A stretch of DNA of 64,000 nucleotides from Streptomyces viridochromogenes (GCF_001270495.1 NZ_LGUR01000208.1:1-64000), one strand, 5' to 3'; shown: positions 31,630 to 42,096, counted from the first letter of the stretch. The notes: generated by a model from the sequence alone, not told the origin. Numbers and translations are program-made.

Positions 31630-31663
31630 GCTGGCCGACGGGACTCCGGTCCTGTCGGCCAGC
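31630..31663 (+). terminator. Hairpin after infB
   Basis: A 15-bp stem (gctggccgac extended by gggac) around a tccg loop, 15 bases after the infB stop. It may only attenuate, since ylxP-rbfA-truB continue on the same strand. Confidence 0.7.
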
Positions 31664-31831
31664 GCGCCGTTTGCGGAGAGTGCCCGACCGGTGTGCGGAG
31701 TGCCGGGCTCCACGGTCTACGGAGCGTAATATCCGTCGATCGTCCCGGCCCCTTCGTTGTACGGTTCTGGTGTCCCTGCCTCACGGATGGCAGGGCCATC
31801 GATCCCGTACCGGCGGGTGAACCGGTTACAC

Positions 31832-32128
31832 ATGTATGTGGGGACGCTGTCCTTCGACCTCCTCCTCGGCGACGTACGGTCGCTGAAGGAGAAGCGCTCC
31901 GTCGTCCGCCCGATCGTCGCCGAGCTCCAGCGCAAGTACGCGGTGAGCGCGGCCGAGGTGGACCACATGGACCTCTACCGGCGGGCCGGGATCGGCATCG
32001 CCCTGGTGTCCGGCGACGCCGGTCACCTCACCGACGTACTGGACCGGTGCGAACGGCTGGTCGCCGGGCGTCCGGAAGTGGAACTGCTGTCGGTGCGACG
32101 GCGCTTCCACGGTGACCACGACGACTGA
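31832..32128 (+). CDS. DUF503 (YlxP) family protein
   Basis: Protein of 98 residues with the DUF503 pattern: a start MYVGTLSFDLLLGDVRSLKE and a middle YAVSAAEVDHMDLYRRAGIG. An in-frame GTG at 31817 is an alternative start. It lies between infB and rbfA, as in many Gram-positives. Proposed to be linked to ribosome maturation by position only. Confidence 0.88.
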   Translation: MYVGTLSFDLLLGDVRSLKEKRSVVRPIVAELQRKYAVSAAEVDHMDLYRRAGIGIALVSGDAGHLTDVLDRCERLVAGRPEVELLSVRRRFHGDHDD

Positions 32129-32176
32129 CGACCAACAGCCAAGAACGTAGAAGAAGAAAGAACGGGAGACGGACCA

Positions 32177-32632
32177 GTGGCCGACAACGCGCGGGCGAAA
32201 AGGCTGGCGGACCTCATCCGAGAGGTGGTGGCCCAGAAGCTGCAGCGCGGGATCAAGGACCCGCGGCTCGGCTCGCACGTCACCATCACGGACACCCGCG
32301 TCACGGGTGACCTGCGGGAGGCGACCGTCTTCTACACGGTGTACGGGGACGACGAGGAGCGCGCGGCCGCGGCCGCCGGACTGGAGAGCGCCAAGGGCGT
32401 GCTCAGGTCGGCCGTCGGGGCGGCCGCGGGCGTGAAGTTCACGCCCACCCTCGCCTTCGTCGCCGACGCCCTGCCGGACACCGCACGCACCATCGACGAC
32501 CTCCTCGACAAGGCGCGCCAGTCCGACGAGAAGGTGCGCGAGGCGTCCGCGGGCGCGAAGTACGCCGGCGAGGCGGACCCGTACCGCAAGCCGGGCGCCG
32601 AGGACGAGACGGACGGCGACACCGCGGAATGA
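32177..32632 (+). CDS. rbfA: Ribosome-binding factor A
   Basis: Binds the 30S subunit during late maturation of 16S rRNA. The 151-residue product has the single KH-like fold (LADLIREVVAQKLQRGIKDP, HVTITDTRVTGDLREA) and a charged C-terminal tail. The GTG start at 32177 follows an acgggag site. Its stop overlaps the truB start (ATGA). Confidence 0.95.
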   Translation: MADNARAKRLADLIREVVAQKLQRGIKDPRLGSHVTITDTRVTGDLREATVFYTVYGDDEERAAAAAGLESAKGVLRSAVGAAAGVKFTPTLAFVADALPDTARTIDDLLDKARQSDEKVREASAGAKYAGEADPYRKPGAEDETDGDTAE

Positions 32633-33534
32633 CGCAGAAGCACACCACGCCCGACGGCCTTGTCATCGTCGACAAGCCGTCGGGCTTCACTTCGCACGAC
32701 GTGGTCGCCAAGATGCGCGGCATCGCGCGCACCCGCCGCGTCGGGCACGCCGGCACCCTCGACCCCATGGCGACGGGCGTACTCGTCCTCGGCGTCGAGA
32801 GGGCGACCAAGCTCCTCGGTCATCTGGCCCTGACCGAGAAGGAGTACCTGGGCACCATCCGTCTGGGCCAGACCACGGTCACCGACGACGCCGAGGGCGA
32901 GATCACGGGGTCGGTCGACGCCTCGAAGGTCACCCGTGACGGCATCGACGCCGGGATCGCCAAGCTGACCGGCGACATCATGCAGGTGCCGTCCAAGGTC
33001 AGCGCCATCAAGATCGACGGCGTGCGCTCCTACAAGCGGGCCCGGGAGGGCGAGGAGTTCGAGATCCCGGCGCGGCCGGTCACCGTCTCGTCCTTCTCGG
33101 TGTACGACGTCCGGGACGCCGTCGCCGACGACGGCACCGCCGTACTCGACCTGGTCGTGTCGGTGGTCTGCTCCTCCGGTACGTACATCCGCGCCCTCGC
33201 CCGTGACCTCGGCGCCGACCTGGGCGTCGGCGGCCACCTCACGGCGCTGCGCCGTACCCGGGTCGGGCCGTACAAGCTGGACTCCGCCAGGACGCTGGAC
33301 CAGCTCCAGCAGGAGCTGACGGTGATGCCGCTCGCCGAGGCCGCCGCGGCCGCGTTCCCGCGCTGGGACGTCGATGCCAGGCGTGCCCGGCTGCTCACGA
33401 ACGGGGTCCGCCTCGACATGCCCGACGAGTACGCGGGTGCCGGTTCCGTCGCGGTCTTCGGCCCCGAGGGCCGCCTCCTCGCGCTCGTGGAGGAACACAA
33501 GGGCAAAGCCAAGAGCCTGGCCGTCTTCGGCTGA
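32629..33534 (+). CDS. truB: tRNA pseudouridine(55) synthase TruB
   Basis: Makes pseudouridine 55 in the T loop of tRNAs. The 301-residue product shows the catalytic Asp motif RVGHAGTLDPMATGVL, then KVSAIKIDGVRSYKRAREG and SGTYIRALARDLG. A C-terminal PUA-like domain follows. Last gene of the translation operon. Confidence 0.96.
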   Translation: MTQKHTTPDGLVIVDKPSGFTSHDVVAKMRGIARTRRVGHAGTLDPMATGVLVLGVERATKLLGHLALTEKEYLGTIRLGQTTVTDDAEGEITGSVDASKVTRDGIDAGIAKLTGDIMQVPSKVSAIKIDGVRSYKRAREGEEFEIPARPVTVSSFSVYDVRDAVADDGTAVLDLVVSVVCSSGTYIRALARDLGADLGVGGHLTALRRTRVGPYKLDSARTLDQLQQELTVMPLAEAAAAAFPRWDVDARRARLLTNGVRLDMPDEYAGAGSVAVFGPEGRLLALVEEHKGKAKSLAVFG

Positions 33535-33565
33535 GGCGCCGGGCACCTCTGTCCGGTGCCTGCCC

Positions 33566-33603
33566 GTGGAGCGGCGGTCACGGGGTCGTGCCCGCCGCTC
33601 CAC
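33566..33603 (+). terminator. Terminator of the rimP-truB operon
   Basis: A 12-bp perfect stem (gtggagcggcgg with its complement) with inner pairing, 31 bases after the truB stop and followed by gtcccccctcg. Confidence 0.78.
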
Positions 33604-33808
33604 GGTCCCCCCTCGGTTCCCCCACCCCTAGGGTGTATCCAGCGACGCCCGCCTGTTCACCCGTCTGTGCAGGCGCTCGGAGTGAACCGAGGGAGCGGAA
33701 GGGGGCGCGTTCGCCGAGCGATCTGTCCCGCTGATCACATCGCGCCTACCGTCGAAAGAACAGGGCGTAGGCGGATGGGCGTGTGGACGCACGGCGGGAG
33801 GTTCGACG

Positions 33809-36800
33809 ATGGCGGGACGGGGCCCCGGGGCGGGCGGCGACCGCCGGATGCCGGAGGGGACGCGGACTGCGGGGGATGCGTGGGGCACGCGGGATGCCGG
33901 GTGGGGCGTTCGGGACCTGGGGGACGCATCGGGTCCCTGGGCCGCCCCGGACGGCCTCGGTGGGGCCGGGCGGGACGCCGGCACCGCTCCTGAAGGCCGT
34001 GGCGGTGAACGCCCGGACGGGGACGGCCTGGGCGCCCGGGTCCGCGACGAAGCTCTGGTGCGCATTCACGACCCGGCAGGACGGCCCCGTGGCCTCGGCT
34101 TCGTGGCCGACCACCGCGGCACGGTCGTCACCAGCCATGAGGTCGTCGACGGGCTGTCCCGGCTGGTGCTGCGCTCCGCCGGGGGTGACCGCGGCTGTGA
34201 GGTGCCCGCGACCGCGGTGACCCCGTTGCCCGACCTCGACCTGGCCCTCGTACGGACCGATGGGCTGGGCGTGGAACCGTTGCCGGTGACCGTGCGGGAC
34301 CGGGTCGAGACCGGTGCGTACGTCCGGATCGCGGCCGGTGGCTGGCGGGAGGCGCGGGTGCTGGGCGCGGTGTCCGCCACGTACCCGGCGAGGAACCGTG
34401 TCCATCGTCTCGACGGCGCCCTGGAGCTGGCGATCGGCACGGCCGGCCGGGACGCGCTGCGGCTGGGCGGCGGGGCGGCCGGAGGGCCGGTACTCGATGC
34501 CGGTACCGGCGCCGTCGTGGGCGTCCTCGGCACGTCCCTTCAGTCCGGCCGGCACGATGCCGTCCTCGCCGTCCCGCTGAACCCACCTCCCGACGGCCCG
34601 CTGGCCGCGCTGCTCGCCGAGAACGCGGCGACCGTGCCGGCGTACGGCGCCGACCTCAACCCGGGAGGCGTACTGGAGCTGACGGCCACGTCGGTCGGGC
34701 AGGACGGCCCGCCCGGGGCGCCGACGAGCCAGGGTGGACGGACCGACGTCGGGGGAGCGGGCGCGGTGACCCCGGTCGAACGGGCCTCGACGGCACGGGA
34801 GTTCAGCGCCTTCACCGAGAGCCGGGCTTGCGTGCTGGCCCTGGTCGGGCGCCCCGGCAGCGGTCGTACGACGGAACTCGCGGCCCTGGCCGCCCGCCGG
34901 CACCGCGGCCCCGAAGCGGCTCCCACGCTGTGGCTGCGCGGCGCAGACCTGAAGGGCGACGACACCTCGGTCGCCGACGCCGCGCGCCGGGCCCTGGCCC
35001 GAGCCGCCCGCATCGTGGCGGCGTCGGCCTCCTGCGACCCCGCCGCCCTGGGCGACACGACCCCGGAACGCCTGGCCCACCTCGCCCGCGCCGCCGGCCG
35101 CCCCCTGCTGCTCCTCCTGGACGGCCCGGAGGAGATGCCCCCCGTCCTGGCCCACCGCCTCACGGAGTGGACCGAGGGCACGGAGGAGTGGCTACGGGTG
35201 ACGGGGGCGCGGCTGGTGGTGGCGTGCGGGGCGGAGTACTGGGAGAGGGCGGGCGCCGAGTTCCCGGAGGACCTGCTCTACGGCTCCGCCGACCGGACCG
35301 CGCCCGGGACGTCCGGGTCGTTTCCGGCCTGCGTACCGCTCGACGACCTCACCCCCGACGAGGCACGGCAGGCCCGCGCCCGTTACGGCATCCCGGACGG
35401 CGCCCTCACCGGCCCCGATGCTCGCCACCCCCTCACCCTCCGCCTCCTCTCCGAGGTGCGCGCCGCCCTTCCCGACGCTCCGACCCCTCCCGTCGACCGC
35501 GACGACGTCCTTTCCGCCCACCTCGACCTCATGTGCCTGCGTATCGCCGTCCGCCTCGCCGTCGAGAACGGCCTGCGCGGCGCCGCCGTACGCCGCCTCG
35601 CCGCCAAGGTCTCGGGCCAGGTCCACGAGGCCGCCCGCCGCAGCCTCGGCCCGGGGCAGGGAGAGCTGGACCGGGCGTCGTTCGAGGCCGTGTTCCCGTG
35701 GGGCCAGGCGCCCGCGAGGCTCGGCGGCGGTACCGGCTGGGCCTCCGCGGTCCTCACCGAGGGTCTCCTCGTCCCCGCCGGGAACGGCTACCGCTTCGCC
35801 CACGAGGAGCTGGCCGACTGGATCCAGGGCATGCACCTCGACCTGGACGAGGCCCTGCACGCGCTGGTCCACCGCCGCCGCACCGACCCCGACACCGAGC
35901 ACCCCCTCCCCGTACCGCACCACCGCATCGGTCCGGTCGTCCAGGCGCTCCTCCTGCTCCCACGGCACCAGGGCGCGACTCAACTCGCCCTGAAACTTGA
36001 GGAGTTGGCGAACGCGCTGGACGTCGACCCGCGCTCCTGGTGGGCCGCCCGGCTCCTCGCCGAGACCCTGCTGCGCGTCCCCGACGCGACGCCGTACCTG
36101 GACGTACTGCGCCGCCTCACCGACCGGATCGTAGGTCTGCGGATCCAGCAGCGTGCCGTACCCGCCGAGTTCGGCCCCGGCTTCTGGACCGCATTGCCCC
36201 TCCCGGACGGCGAGCGCCTCGACCTGCTCCGCCGCCTCGTCCTCACCGACGGCCCGCCGACCGACGCCACCGATGCCACCGACGCCGACGAGGCACGGCA
36301 CCCCGGGCGGCCCCGGTACCTGGACGCCGTCGCACGTCTCCTCGCGGCCGACCCCACCGCCGTACAACGCCACCTCACCCGCTGGTTCGACGACGACCGG
36401 CCGCTGCCCGCCACCCCGCACGCGACCGTCGCCCACGCCGCCCAGGCCCTGCTCCACACGCACCGCCACCGCGCCCTCGACGACCTCACCGAGACACTCG
36501 TCGACAGCGCGCACCGCAAGGCCGACGAACTCCTCGCCGTACTGGCCGAGGAGGAACCGTCCGCGATCTGCCGGGCCGTCGACCGCTGGGCGCACGACGA
36601 ACGGCCCGGGCGACGCGTCGCGGCGGTGGCGTACGGGGTGCGCGCCGCGCCCCATGCGGGGACCGAGGCGGACCGCGAGCTGCTCCGCTACGCCGCCCTC
36701 GCCGTGCTCGCCCGCCCCGAGGACTGCTCCCTGCACGGCGGCGCGCTCGCCGTCCTCGTCCGGGACCCGCGCACGCGTACCTCCCATCTTCCGCAGGCGC

Positions 36801-37516
36801 TGGCGCACTTCGTGGCCGCCGACCCCCAGTTGCCGCCCAGTGCCCTGGTTTTCGCGCTGGCCACCCACCCCGACCAGGTCCTCGAAGCCTTCCGTGCGCG
36901 CCTGAGCCGACCGGACGCCGGAGAGGCGCTGCGTACCCTCGCCGACGTCAGCACGCCCGGCCTCGCGCGCAGGGCCGCCGCCGTCGTACGGGACGCGGTG
37001 CGATGGCGCCCCGACACCGCCGCGGACGTGGCCGCCTACGTCGACCGGCGCCTCGACCACGGCCCCGGCGCCCGCGCCGTCCTCCTCCCGCTGGTCACCG
37101 GCCTGCTGGAGGGTGGCACGGAACCGCTGCGGGCCGCCCTGGCCGTCGTACTCGCCGCGCCCGGCACTCCCGACTCCCGCGCCCTGCGCCGCGAGCTCCT
37201 GGACTTCCTCCTCGCCCACGAACACGCGCCCGCCGTCCTCGACGCCTTCCTGCACGCCACCGTGCGGCGAGGCGGCGACCGGCCGGACGACGGCCTGCGT
37301 GACCTCGTCCACCACACGGGTCTACTCCTCGTCCGTACGCCCGACGGAGCGGCCCGCTTCGACCGCGGCCTCGTCGACCTGGGCCGCCATGTGCCCGGCT
37401 TCGCCGCGCGGGTCGCCGGCTGGCTGACCGACACCCCGCAGCAGTGGACGGCGGTGGTGGGCCCGAGCACCCGCCGGATGATCGAGAACCTGTCCGGCGT
37501 CCGAGTCCCCGCATGA
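33809..37516 (+). CDS. Trypsin-like/STAND-type NTPase fusion with altered catalytic residues
   Basis: Protein of 1235 residues, no signal peptide; ATG with gggagg upstream. Residues 1-78 are Gly-rich. Residues 80-265 form a trypsin-like domain with His110 (TSHEVVDG) and Asp144 (PDLDLALV). The serine position is Ala224 (GGAAGGPV where GDSGGP is expected). Residues 335-600 form a NACHT/STAND-like NTPase whose P-loop is GRPGSGRTT, with Arg353 for the usual Lys; the Walker B is LLLLLDGPEE. The remaining 600 residues are helical and repeat-like, a likely sensor. It sits between truB and ribF. Such fusions occur in conflict systems, but here both active sites look impaired. Confidence 0.75.
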   Translation: MAGRGPGAGGDRRMPEGTRTAGDAWGTRDAGWGVRDLGDASGPWAAPDGLGGAGRDAGTAPEGRGGERPDGDGLGARVRDEALVRIHDPAGRPRGLGFVADHRGTVVTSHEVVDGLSRLVLRSAGGDRGCEVPATAVTPLPDLDLALVRTDGLGVEPLPVTVRDRVETGAYVRIAAGGWREARVLGAVSATYPARNRVHRLDGALELAIGTAGRDALRLGGGAAGGPVLDAGTGAVVGVLGTSLQSGRHDAVLAVPLNPPPDGPLAALLAENAATVPAYGADLNPGGVLELTATSVGQDGPPGAPTSQGGRTDVGGAGAVTPVERASTAREFSAFTESRACVLALVGRPGSGRTTELAALAARRHRGPEAAPTLWLRGADLKGDDTSVADAARRALARAARIVAASASCDPAALGDTTPERLAHLARAAGRPLLLLLDGPEEMPPVLAHRLTEWTEGTEEWLRVTGARLVVACGAEYWERAGAEFPEDLLYGSADRTAPGTSGSFPACVPLDDLTPDEARQARARYGIPDGALTGPDARHPLTLRLLSEVRAALPDAPTPPVDRDDVLSAHLDLMCLRIAVRLAVENGLRGAAVRRLAAKVSGQVHEAARRSLGPGQGELDRASFEAVFPWGQAPARLGGGTGWASAVLTEGLLVPAGNGYRFAHEELADWIQGMHLDLDEALHALVHRRRTDPDTEHPLPVPHHRIGPVVQALLLLPRHQGATQLALKLEELANALDVDPRSWWAARLLAETLLRVPDATPYLDVLRRLTDRIVGLRIQQRAVPAEFGPGFWTALPLPDGERLDLLRRLVLTDGPPTDATDATDADEARHPGRPRYLDAVARLLAADPTAVQRHLTRWFDDDRPLPATPHATVAHAAQALLHTHRHRALDDLTETLVDSAHRKADELLAVLAEEEPSAICRAVDRWAHDERPGRRVAAVAYGVRAAPHAGTEADRELLRYAALAVLARPEDCSLHGGALAVLVRDPRTRTSHLPQALAHFVAADPQLPPSALVFALATHPDQVLEAFRARLSRPDAGEALRTLADVSTPGLARRAAAVVRDAVRWRPDTAADVAAYVDRRLDHGPGARAVLLPLVTGLLEGGTEPLRAALAVVLAAPGTPDSRALRRELLDFLLAHEHAPAVLDAFLHATVRRGGDRPDDGLRDLVHHTGLLLVRTPDGAARFDRGLVDLGRHVPGFAARVAGWLTDTPQQWTAVVGPSTRRMIENLSGVRVPA

Positions 37517-37649
37517 CCACCGCGTCGTACGTGCACCCGGTCACAGCACCCATGCCGATGCGGGCCGTGAGCGCCCGGCATGGCACCCTTAGACCTGCGT
37601 AAGAGCGTACGAGCAAAGACGGACACGGGTTCGACGAGGAGCGGTCACA

Positions 37650-38600
37650 GTGCAGCGCTGGCGTGGCTTGGAGGACATCCCCCAGGACTGGGGGCGCAGC
37701 GTCGTCACCATCGGTTCCTACGACGGGGTCCACCGCGGGCACCAGCTGATCATCCGGCATGCCGTGGACCGCGCCCGTGAGCTGGGCGTCCCCGCCGTCG
37801 TCGTCACCTTCGACCCGCACCCCAGCGAGGTCGTCCGCCCCGGCAGCCACCCGCCCCTGCTCGCCCCGCACCACCGCCGCGCCGACCTCATGGCCGAGCT
37901 GGGCGTGGACGCGGTGCTGATCCTCCCCTTCACGACCGAGTTCTCGAAGCTGTCGCCGGCCGAGTTCGTCGTCAAGGTCCTGGTCGACAAGCTGCACGCC
38001 AAGGCGGTCGTCGAAGGCCCCAACTTCCGCTTCGGACACCGGGCCGCGGGGAACGTCGAGTTCCTCGCCGAGCAGGGCAAGACCTACGACTACGAGGTCG
38101 AGGTCGTCGACCTGTACGTCACCGGTGACGCGGGCGGCGGTGAGCCCTTCTCCTCCACCCTGACCCGGCGCCTGGTCGCCGCGGGCGATGTCGAGGGCGC
38201 CGCCGAGATCCTGGGCCGCCCGCACCGGGTGGAGGGCGTCGTCGTACGCGGGGCTCAGCGGGGTCGGGAGCTCGGTTTCCCGACCGCCAACGTCGAGACC
38301 CTCCCGCACACCGCCATCCCGGCCGACGGCGTCTACGCCGGCTGGCTGCACGCCCAGGGCGAGACGATGCCGGCCGCGATCTCCGTCGGCACCAACCCGC
38401 AGTTCGACGGCACGGAGCGCACGGTCGAGGCGTACGCGATCGACCGGGTGGGCCTGGACCTGTACGGCCTGCACGTCGCCGTCGACTTCCTCGCGTTCGT
38501 CCGCGGCCAGGCGAAGTTCGAGTCGCTGGACGCCCTGCTGGAGCAGATGGCCGAGGACGTGAAGCGCTGCCGGGAGCTGATCGCGGCCGCCGAGCAGTAG
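37650..38600 (+). CDS. ribF: Bifunctional riboflavin kinase/FAD synthetase
   Basis: Phosphorylates riboflavin to FMN and adenylates FMN to FAD. The 316-residue product has an N-terminal nucleotidyltransferase domain (TIGSYDGVHRGHQLI) and a C-terminal flavokinase domain (RGRELGFPTANVE, DGVYAGW, YGLHVAVDFLAFVR). GTG start at 37650 with gaggag nine bases upstream. No FMN riboswitch is seen upstream. Confidence 0.95.
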   Translation: MQRWRGLEDIPQDWGRSVVTIGSYDGVHRGHQLIIRHAVDRARELGVPAVVVTFDPHPSEVVRPGSHPPLLAPHHRRADLMAELGVDAVLILPFTTEFSKLSPAEFVVKVLVDKLHAKAVVEGPNFRFGHRAAGNVEFLAEQGKTYDYEVEVVDLYVTGDAGGGEPFSSTLTRRLVAAGDVEGAAEILGRPHRVEGVVVRGAQRGRELGFPTANVETLPHTAIPADGVYAGWLHAQGETMPAAISVGTNPQFDGTERTVEAYAIDRVGLDLYGLHVAVDFLAFVRGQAKFESLDALLEQMAEDVKRCRELIAAAEQ

Positions 38601-38613
38601 TCAGTCGTACGAC

Positions 38614-38656
38614 GCGAAGGGCGGCCGGTGCCATTGAGGCACCGGCCGCCCTTCGC
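38614..38656. terminator. Bidirectional terminator between ribF and the MinD-like gene
   Basis: A 19-bp perfect stem (gcgaagggcggccggtgcc and complement) with a 5-base loop (attga). It serves the convergent genes on both sides. Confidence 0.92.
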
Positions 38657-38672
38657 GGTTCACGCGCTACCG

Positions 38673-41600
38673 CTACTGCTGCGTCCAGCCGGGCGGTACG
38701 GAGCCCTGTTGAGGCTGGCCCTGCTGCGGGTCCTGCTGCGGCGGCGCCTGCTGCTGCCAGCCCTGGCCCGGCGCGGGCTGCTGCGGGGCCTGCCCCCAGC
38801 CCTGGCCCGGCTGCGGGGCGCCGCCCTGCTGGGGGTAGGGCTGCTGGGGCTGCTGCTGCGGGGCCGGGTAGCCCTGCTGCTCCGGGTAGCCCTGCTGCGG
38901 CTGCTGCTGGTACTGCATGTTCGGGTTGCCGAAGCCCTGCTGGGTGCGCGCGATGTCCTCGGCGATGACGGAGGCGAGGTCGAAGTAGGCCTCGCGGGTC
39001 TTGGGCCGCATCATGTCGAGGTCGACCTCGGCGCCCGCCGCGAGGTGCTCGTCGAACGGGATCACGACGACACCGCGGCAACGGGTCTCGAAGTGCGCGA
39101 CGATGTCCTCCACCTTGATCATCTTGCCCGTCTCGCGGACACCGGAGATCACGGTGATCGACCGCTGGACGAGGTCCGCGAACCCGTTCGCCGACAGCCA
39201 GTCGAGCGTCGTCGAGGCGCTGCTCGCACCGTCCACCGAGGGGGTCGAGATGATGATCAACTGGTGGGCGAGGTCCAGCACTCCGCGCATCGCGCTGTAG
39301 AGCAGACCGGTGCCCGAGTCCGTGAGGATGATCGGGTACTGCTTGCCGAGCACGTCGAGCGCGCTGCGGTAGTCCTGGTCGTTGAAGGTGGTGGAGACCG
39401 CCGGGTCCACGTCGTTGGCGATGATCTCCAGGCCGGAGGGCGCCTGCGAGGTGAAGCGGCGGATGTCCATGTAGCTGTTGAGCTGCGGGATCGCCTGCAC
39501 CAGGTCACGGATGGTCGCGCCCGTCTCGCGCCGCACCCGTCGGCCGAGCGTACCGGCGTCCGGGTTGGCGTCGATCGCCAGGATCTTGTCCTGCCGCTCG
39601 CTGGCGAGCGTGGCGCCGAGCGCCATCGTCGTCGTGGTCTTGCCGACGCCGCCCTTGAGGCTGATGACCGCGATCCGGTAGCAGGACATCACCGGCGTAC
39701 GGATCAGACCCAGCTTCCGCTCCCGCTCCGCCGCCTCCTTCTTGGCGCCGAGCTTGAACCGGGACGGGGCCTGGTTGTTCTTGCGGGCCTTGGGCTGGTT
39801 GCGCAGCAGGCGGTCGGAGGACAGCTCCACGGCCGCGTTGTAGCCGAGCGGAGTGCCGGGCGCGGCCTGCTGCTGGGGAGCGCCGGGTCCGGCCTGCCCT
39901 GGTCCGGCCTGACCGGGTCCGGGCGGAGCGCTCCAACCCTGGTTGCCCTGGCCCTGGTTGCCGTAGGGGGCGGCGGGCGGGGCAGCGGGGTTCTGCTGCG
40001 GTGCCTGCTGCGGAGGCTGGGCCTGGGGCTGCTGCTGGGGCGGCTGAGCCTGCTGGGGCTGGGGGTAGCCGTAGCCGCCCTGCTGGGGCGGGTAGCCGTA
40101 GCCGGGCTGTGCGGGGTGCTGCGGCTGCTGGGGGTAGCCGTATCCGTCGGGCTGGGGCTGTCCCGGCTGGGGCTGTCCGGGCTGCGGCTGAGCCTGCTGG
40201 GGCTGGGGCTGCGGCTGTCCGGGCTGGGGTGCCTGGTGGGGGTAGCCGTACCCGTCGGCCTGCGGCTGCGGCTGGGGCTGCGGCTGTCCGGGCTGCGGTG
40301 CCTGCTGGGGGTAGCCGTACCCGGCTGCCTGGGGCTGAGGCTGAGGCTGCGGCTGCGCCTGTCCGGGCTGGTGCGCCTGTCGCGGGTCCGCGGGCGCGGG
40401 CTGTGCGCCCTGCGCCGGGTGTCCGGGCTGCGGCTGCGCGGGGCCGAACGAGCCCTGCGCCGGGGGCTGGGGGTAGCCGTAACCGGGGGCCTGCCCGGCG
40501 GCTGCGGCTGCGGCTGCCGCCGCGGCCTGCGGGTCCGGGTACCCGGCCTGCGGCGGCGCTCCCTGGGCGGGGTGCGCGGGTGCGAAGCCCTGGGGCAGCG
40601 GGGGGAGTCCCTGGCTGGGCTGCGGCGGCACGGGGGCCTGGCCGGCGGGCTGGCCCTGCGGCTGCTCCGGGGCCTGTCCGGGCTGCGCCTGCGGCGGCAC
40701 CGGGACCTGACCGGTCGACTGTGCGTGCGGCTGCTGTGCGGGAGTCGCGGGTGCGGGCGCGGACTGCGCGTCCGGCGCTGCCTCCGGCTCCGCCTCCGCG
40801 GTCACGGGAGCGGCCGAGGGCTCGGGCTGGGCGGGGGAGTCCGCGTCGGCCTGGACCCGCGCCGACTCGTCGCCGTCGGTGTCGCCGTCGGAAGCGGAGG
40901 CGGTGGCGTCGCCCGACTCCGCCTCGTCGTTCCGCTCCTCCTCCGGCTCGACGTCCTCGTCGTCACCGCCGAAGAGGCGCGCGGCCTCGGCGTCGGCGGC
41001 GGCGTGGTTGAGGTCCGGCTCCGGCTCCGCCACCGGCTGTACGGGGGCGGGCTGTTCGGGCGCGGGCGGCGTCGGGACTCCGGCCGCCGGGGTGGCGGTC
41101 GAGGACGGGCCGGGCTGGGCGTCCGTGTCGACCGGACGCAGCACGGGGAAGCCAGGGGCGCCGGGCGGCTGGGCGGGTGCGGGCTGCTGGGGTGCGGGCT
41201 GCTGGGGTGCGGCGGCGGGCGGCTGGGCAGGCGCGTGCTGCGGAGGCACGCCGAAGCCGCCGGAGGTGTCCTGACCCTGCGGGGGGTAGCCGTAGCCGCC
41301 CGACGTGTCCTGGCCCTGCTGGGGTGCGACGGCTCCCGGCTGCTGGGGGTAGCCGTACCCGCCGGCCGCGGGGGCGCCCGGCGCGGACTGCTGCTGCGGA
41401 AATCCGTAGCCACCCGTGGCGGCGCCCTGCTGGTTCGGGCTCGGCGTGCCCTGAGGCGGGGTGGCCTGCGAGGGCTGTGCCGGCTGCGCGGGCTGCTGGG
41501 GCACGCCCTGGGCCGAGGGCGGCTGTGCCGGGCCGGGAACGTACGCTCCCGGACCCTGTGGAGCGGCGCCGGGCGGCCCGGTGGGCGAGCCGACGGGCGA

Positions 41601-41792
41601 ACCGGTCGGCGGGGGTGGCGTGGGCCGGCCGCCGTCCTGCTGTTCGCCGGACGGGGAACCACTTTGCGTACTTTGGGCGTACCAGGCGGGAGGTGTGTAG
41701 ACGATTTCGAACTCGCCGGTGAGATCCACCTCGTGATCGTCCCCGTCCGAGGAAGGGCTCCCGCCGTTGTACTCGGACCGATCCCTGTTCAC
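38673..41792 (-). CDS. MinD/ParA-like ATPase with long Pro/Gln-rich N-terminal region (ESX-associated)
   Basis: Product of 1039 residues. GTG at 41792 is chosen over 41867 because aggaggc precedes it. The N-terminal 670 residues are low-complexity, with many [15 protein letters not shown] and QPPA repeats. The C-terminal 330 residues are a deviant-Walker P-loop ATPase ([18 protein letters not shown], then [14 protein letters not shown]). The very end is again Gln/Pro-rich. A gene like this flanks the ESX locus of S. coelicolor (SCO5717-like), and mycobacterial EspI is a comparable Pro-rich MinD-like protein. A regulatory or positioning role in secretion is inferred. Confidence 0.82.
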   Translation of the reverse strand: MNRDRSEYNGGSPSSDGDDHEVDLTGEFEIVYTPPAWYAQSTQSGSPSGEQQDGGRPTPPPPTGSPVGSPTGPPGAAPQGPGAYVPGPAQPPSAQGVPQQPAQPAQPSQATPPQGTPSPNQQGAATGGYGFPQQQSAPGAPAAGGYGYPQQPGAVAPQQGQDTSGGYGYPPQGQDTSGGFGVPPQHAPAQPPAAAPQQPAPQQPAPAQPPGAPGFPVLRPVDTDAQPGPSSTATPAAGVPTPPAPEQPAPVQPVAEPEPDLNHAAADAEAARLFGGDDEDVEPEEERNDEAESGDATASASDGDTDGDESARVQADADSPAQPEPSAAPVTAEAEPEAAPDAQSAPAPATPAQQPHAQSTGQVPVPPQAQPGQAPEQPQGQPAGQAPVPPQPSQGLPPLPQGFAPAHPAQGAPPQAGYPDPQAAAAAAAAAAGQAPGYGYPQPPAQGSFGPAQPQPGHPAQGAQPAPADPRQAHQPGQAQPQPQPQPQAAGYGYPQQAPQPGQPQPQPQPQADGYGYPHQAPQPGQPQPQPQQAQPQPGQPQPGQPQPDGYGYPQQPQHPAQPGYGYPPQQGGYGYPQPQQAQPPQQQPQAQPPQQAPQQNPAAPPAAPYGNQGQGNQGWSAPPGPGQAGPGQAGPGAPQQQAAPGTPLGYNAAVELSSDRLLRNQPKARKNNQAPSRFKLGAKKEAAERERKLGLIRTPVMSCYRIAVISLKGGVGKTTTTMALGATLASERQDKILAIDANPDAGTLGRRVRRETGATIRDLVQAIPQLNSYMDIRRFTSQAPSGLEIIANDVDPAVSTTFNDQDYRSALDVLGKQYPIILTDSGTGLLYSAMRGVLDLAHQLIIISTPSVDGASSASTTLDWLSANGFADLVQRSITVISGVRETGKMIKVEDIVAHFETRCRGVVVIPFDEHLAAGAEVDLDMMRPKTREAYFDLASVIAEDIARTQQGFGNPNMQYQQQPQQGYPEQQGYPAPQQQPQQPYPQQGGAPQPGQGWGQAPQQPAPGQGWQQQAPPQQDPQQGQPQQGSVPPGWTQQ

Positions 41793-42096
41793 TGCTTGCC
41801 TCCTGGTCAGCCACTGCTGCTGAGCTGGTCGTCGTCGCGGCCGGGCGGACCGAGTGGCTAGTCCCACGCGACTGCGATCGTCACCGCACCACCAGAAGCC
41901 TAATCACTCGCATGGCGGGACGGAAAAGCCCCCATGGGCGCGGACGCTATAGCCCCGGGTACGTGGGCGGAAGGGCCGCATGGGCGCGGACGGAAGGCCC
42001 CGTGGTCGAGACCTCGTGACACCCCATGGCCGAGGCGTCCCAACACCCCGTGGCCGAGGCGGCCGTTCGCGCCCCGCTCCCGGAGACGACGACGTG
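41793..42096. other. Gene-free gap with short imperfect repeats
   Basis: No convincing gene. It holds catgggcgcggacg-like units near 41931 and 41979, and caccccatggccgaggcg / caccccgtggccgaggcg units near 42021 and 42046. It should include the promoter or leader of the MinD-like gene, with the aggaggc site next to the start. No clear -10/-35 was found. Confidence 0.4.

Noticed and set aside
35192..37315. 707-codon open frame on the minus strand
   Set aside because: Complement of the protease/NTPase gene, without ribosome site or recognisable domain.
37517..37649. FMN riboswitch upstream of ribF
   Set aside because: The 133-base gap shows none of the conserved RFN-element blocks and is too short for the full fold with its expression platform.
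38673..41792. Chromosome-partition ParA or septum-site MinD
   Set aside because: No ParB partner or parS context; the long Pro/Gln region and eccE neighbourhood point to an ESX-linked role.
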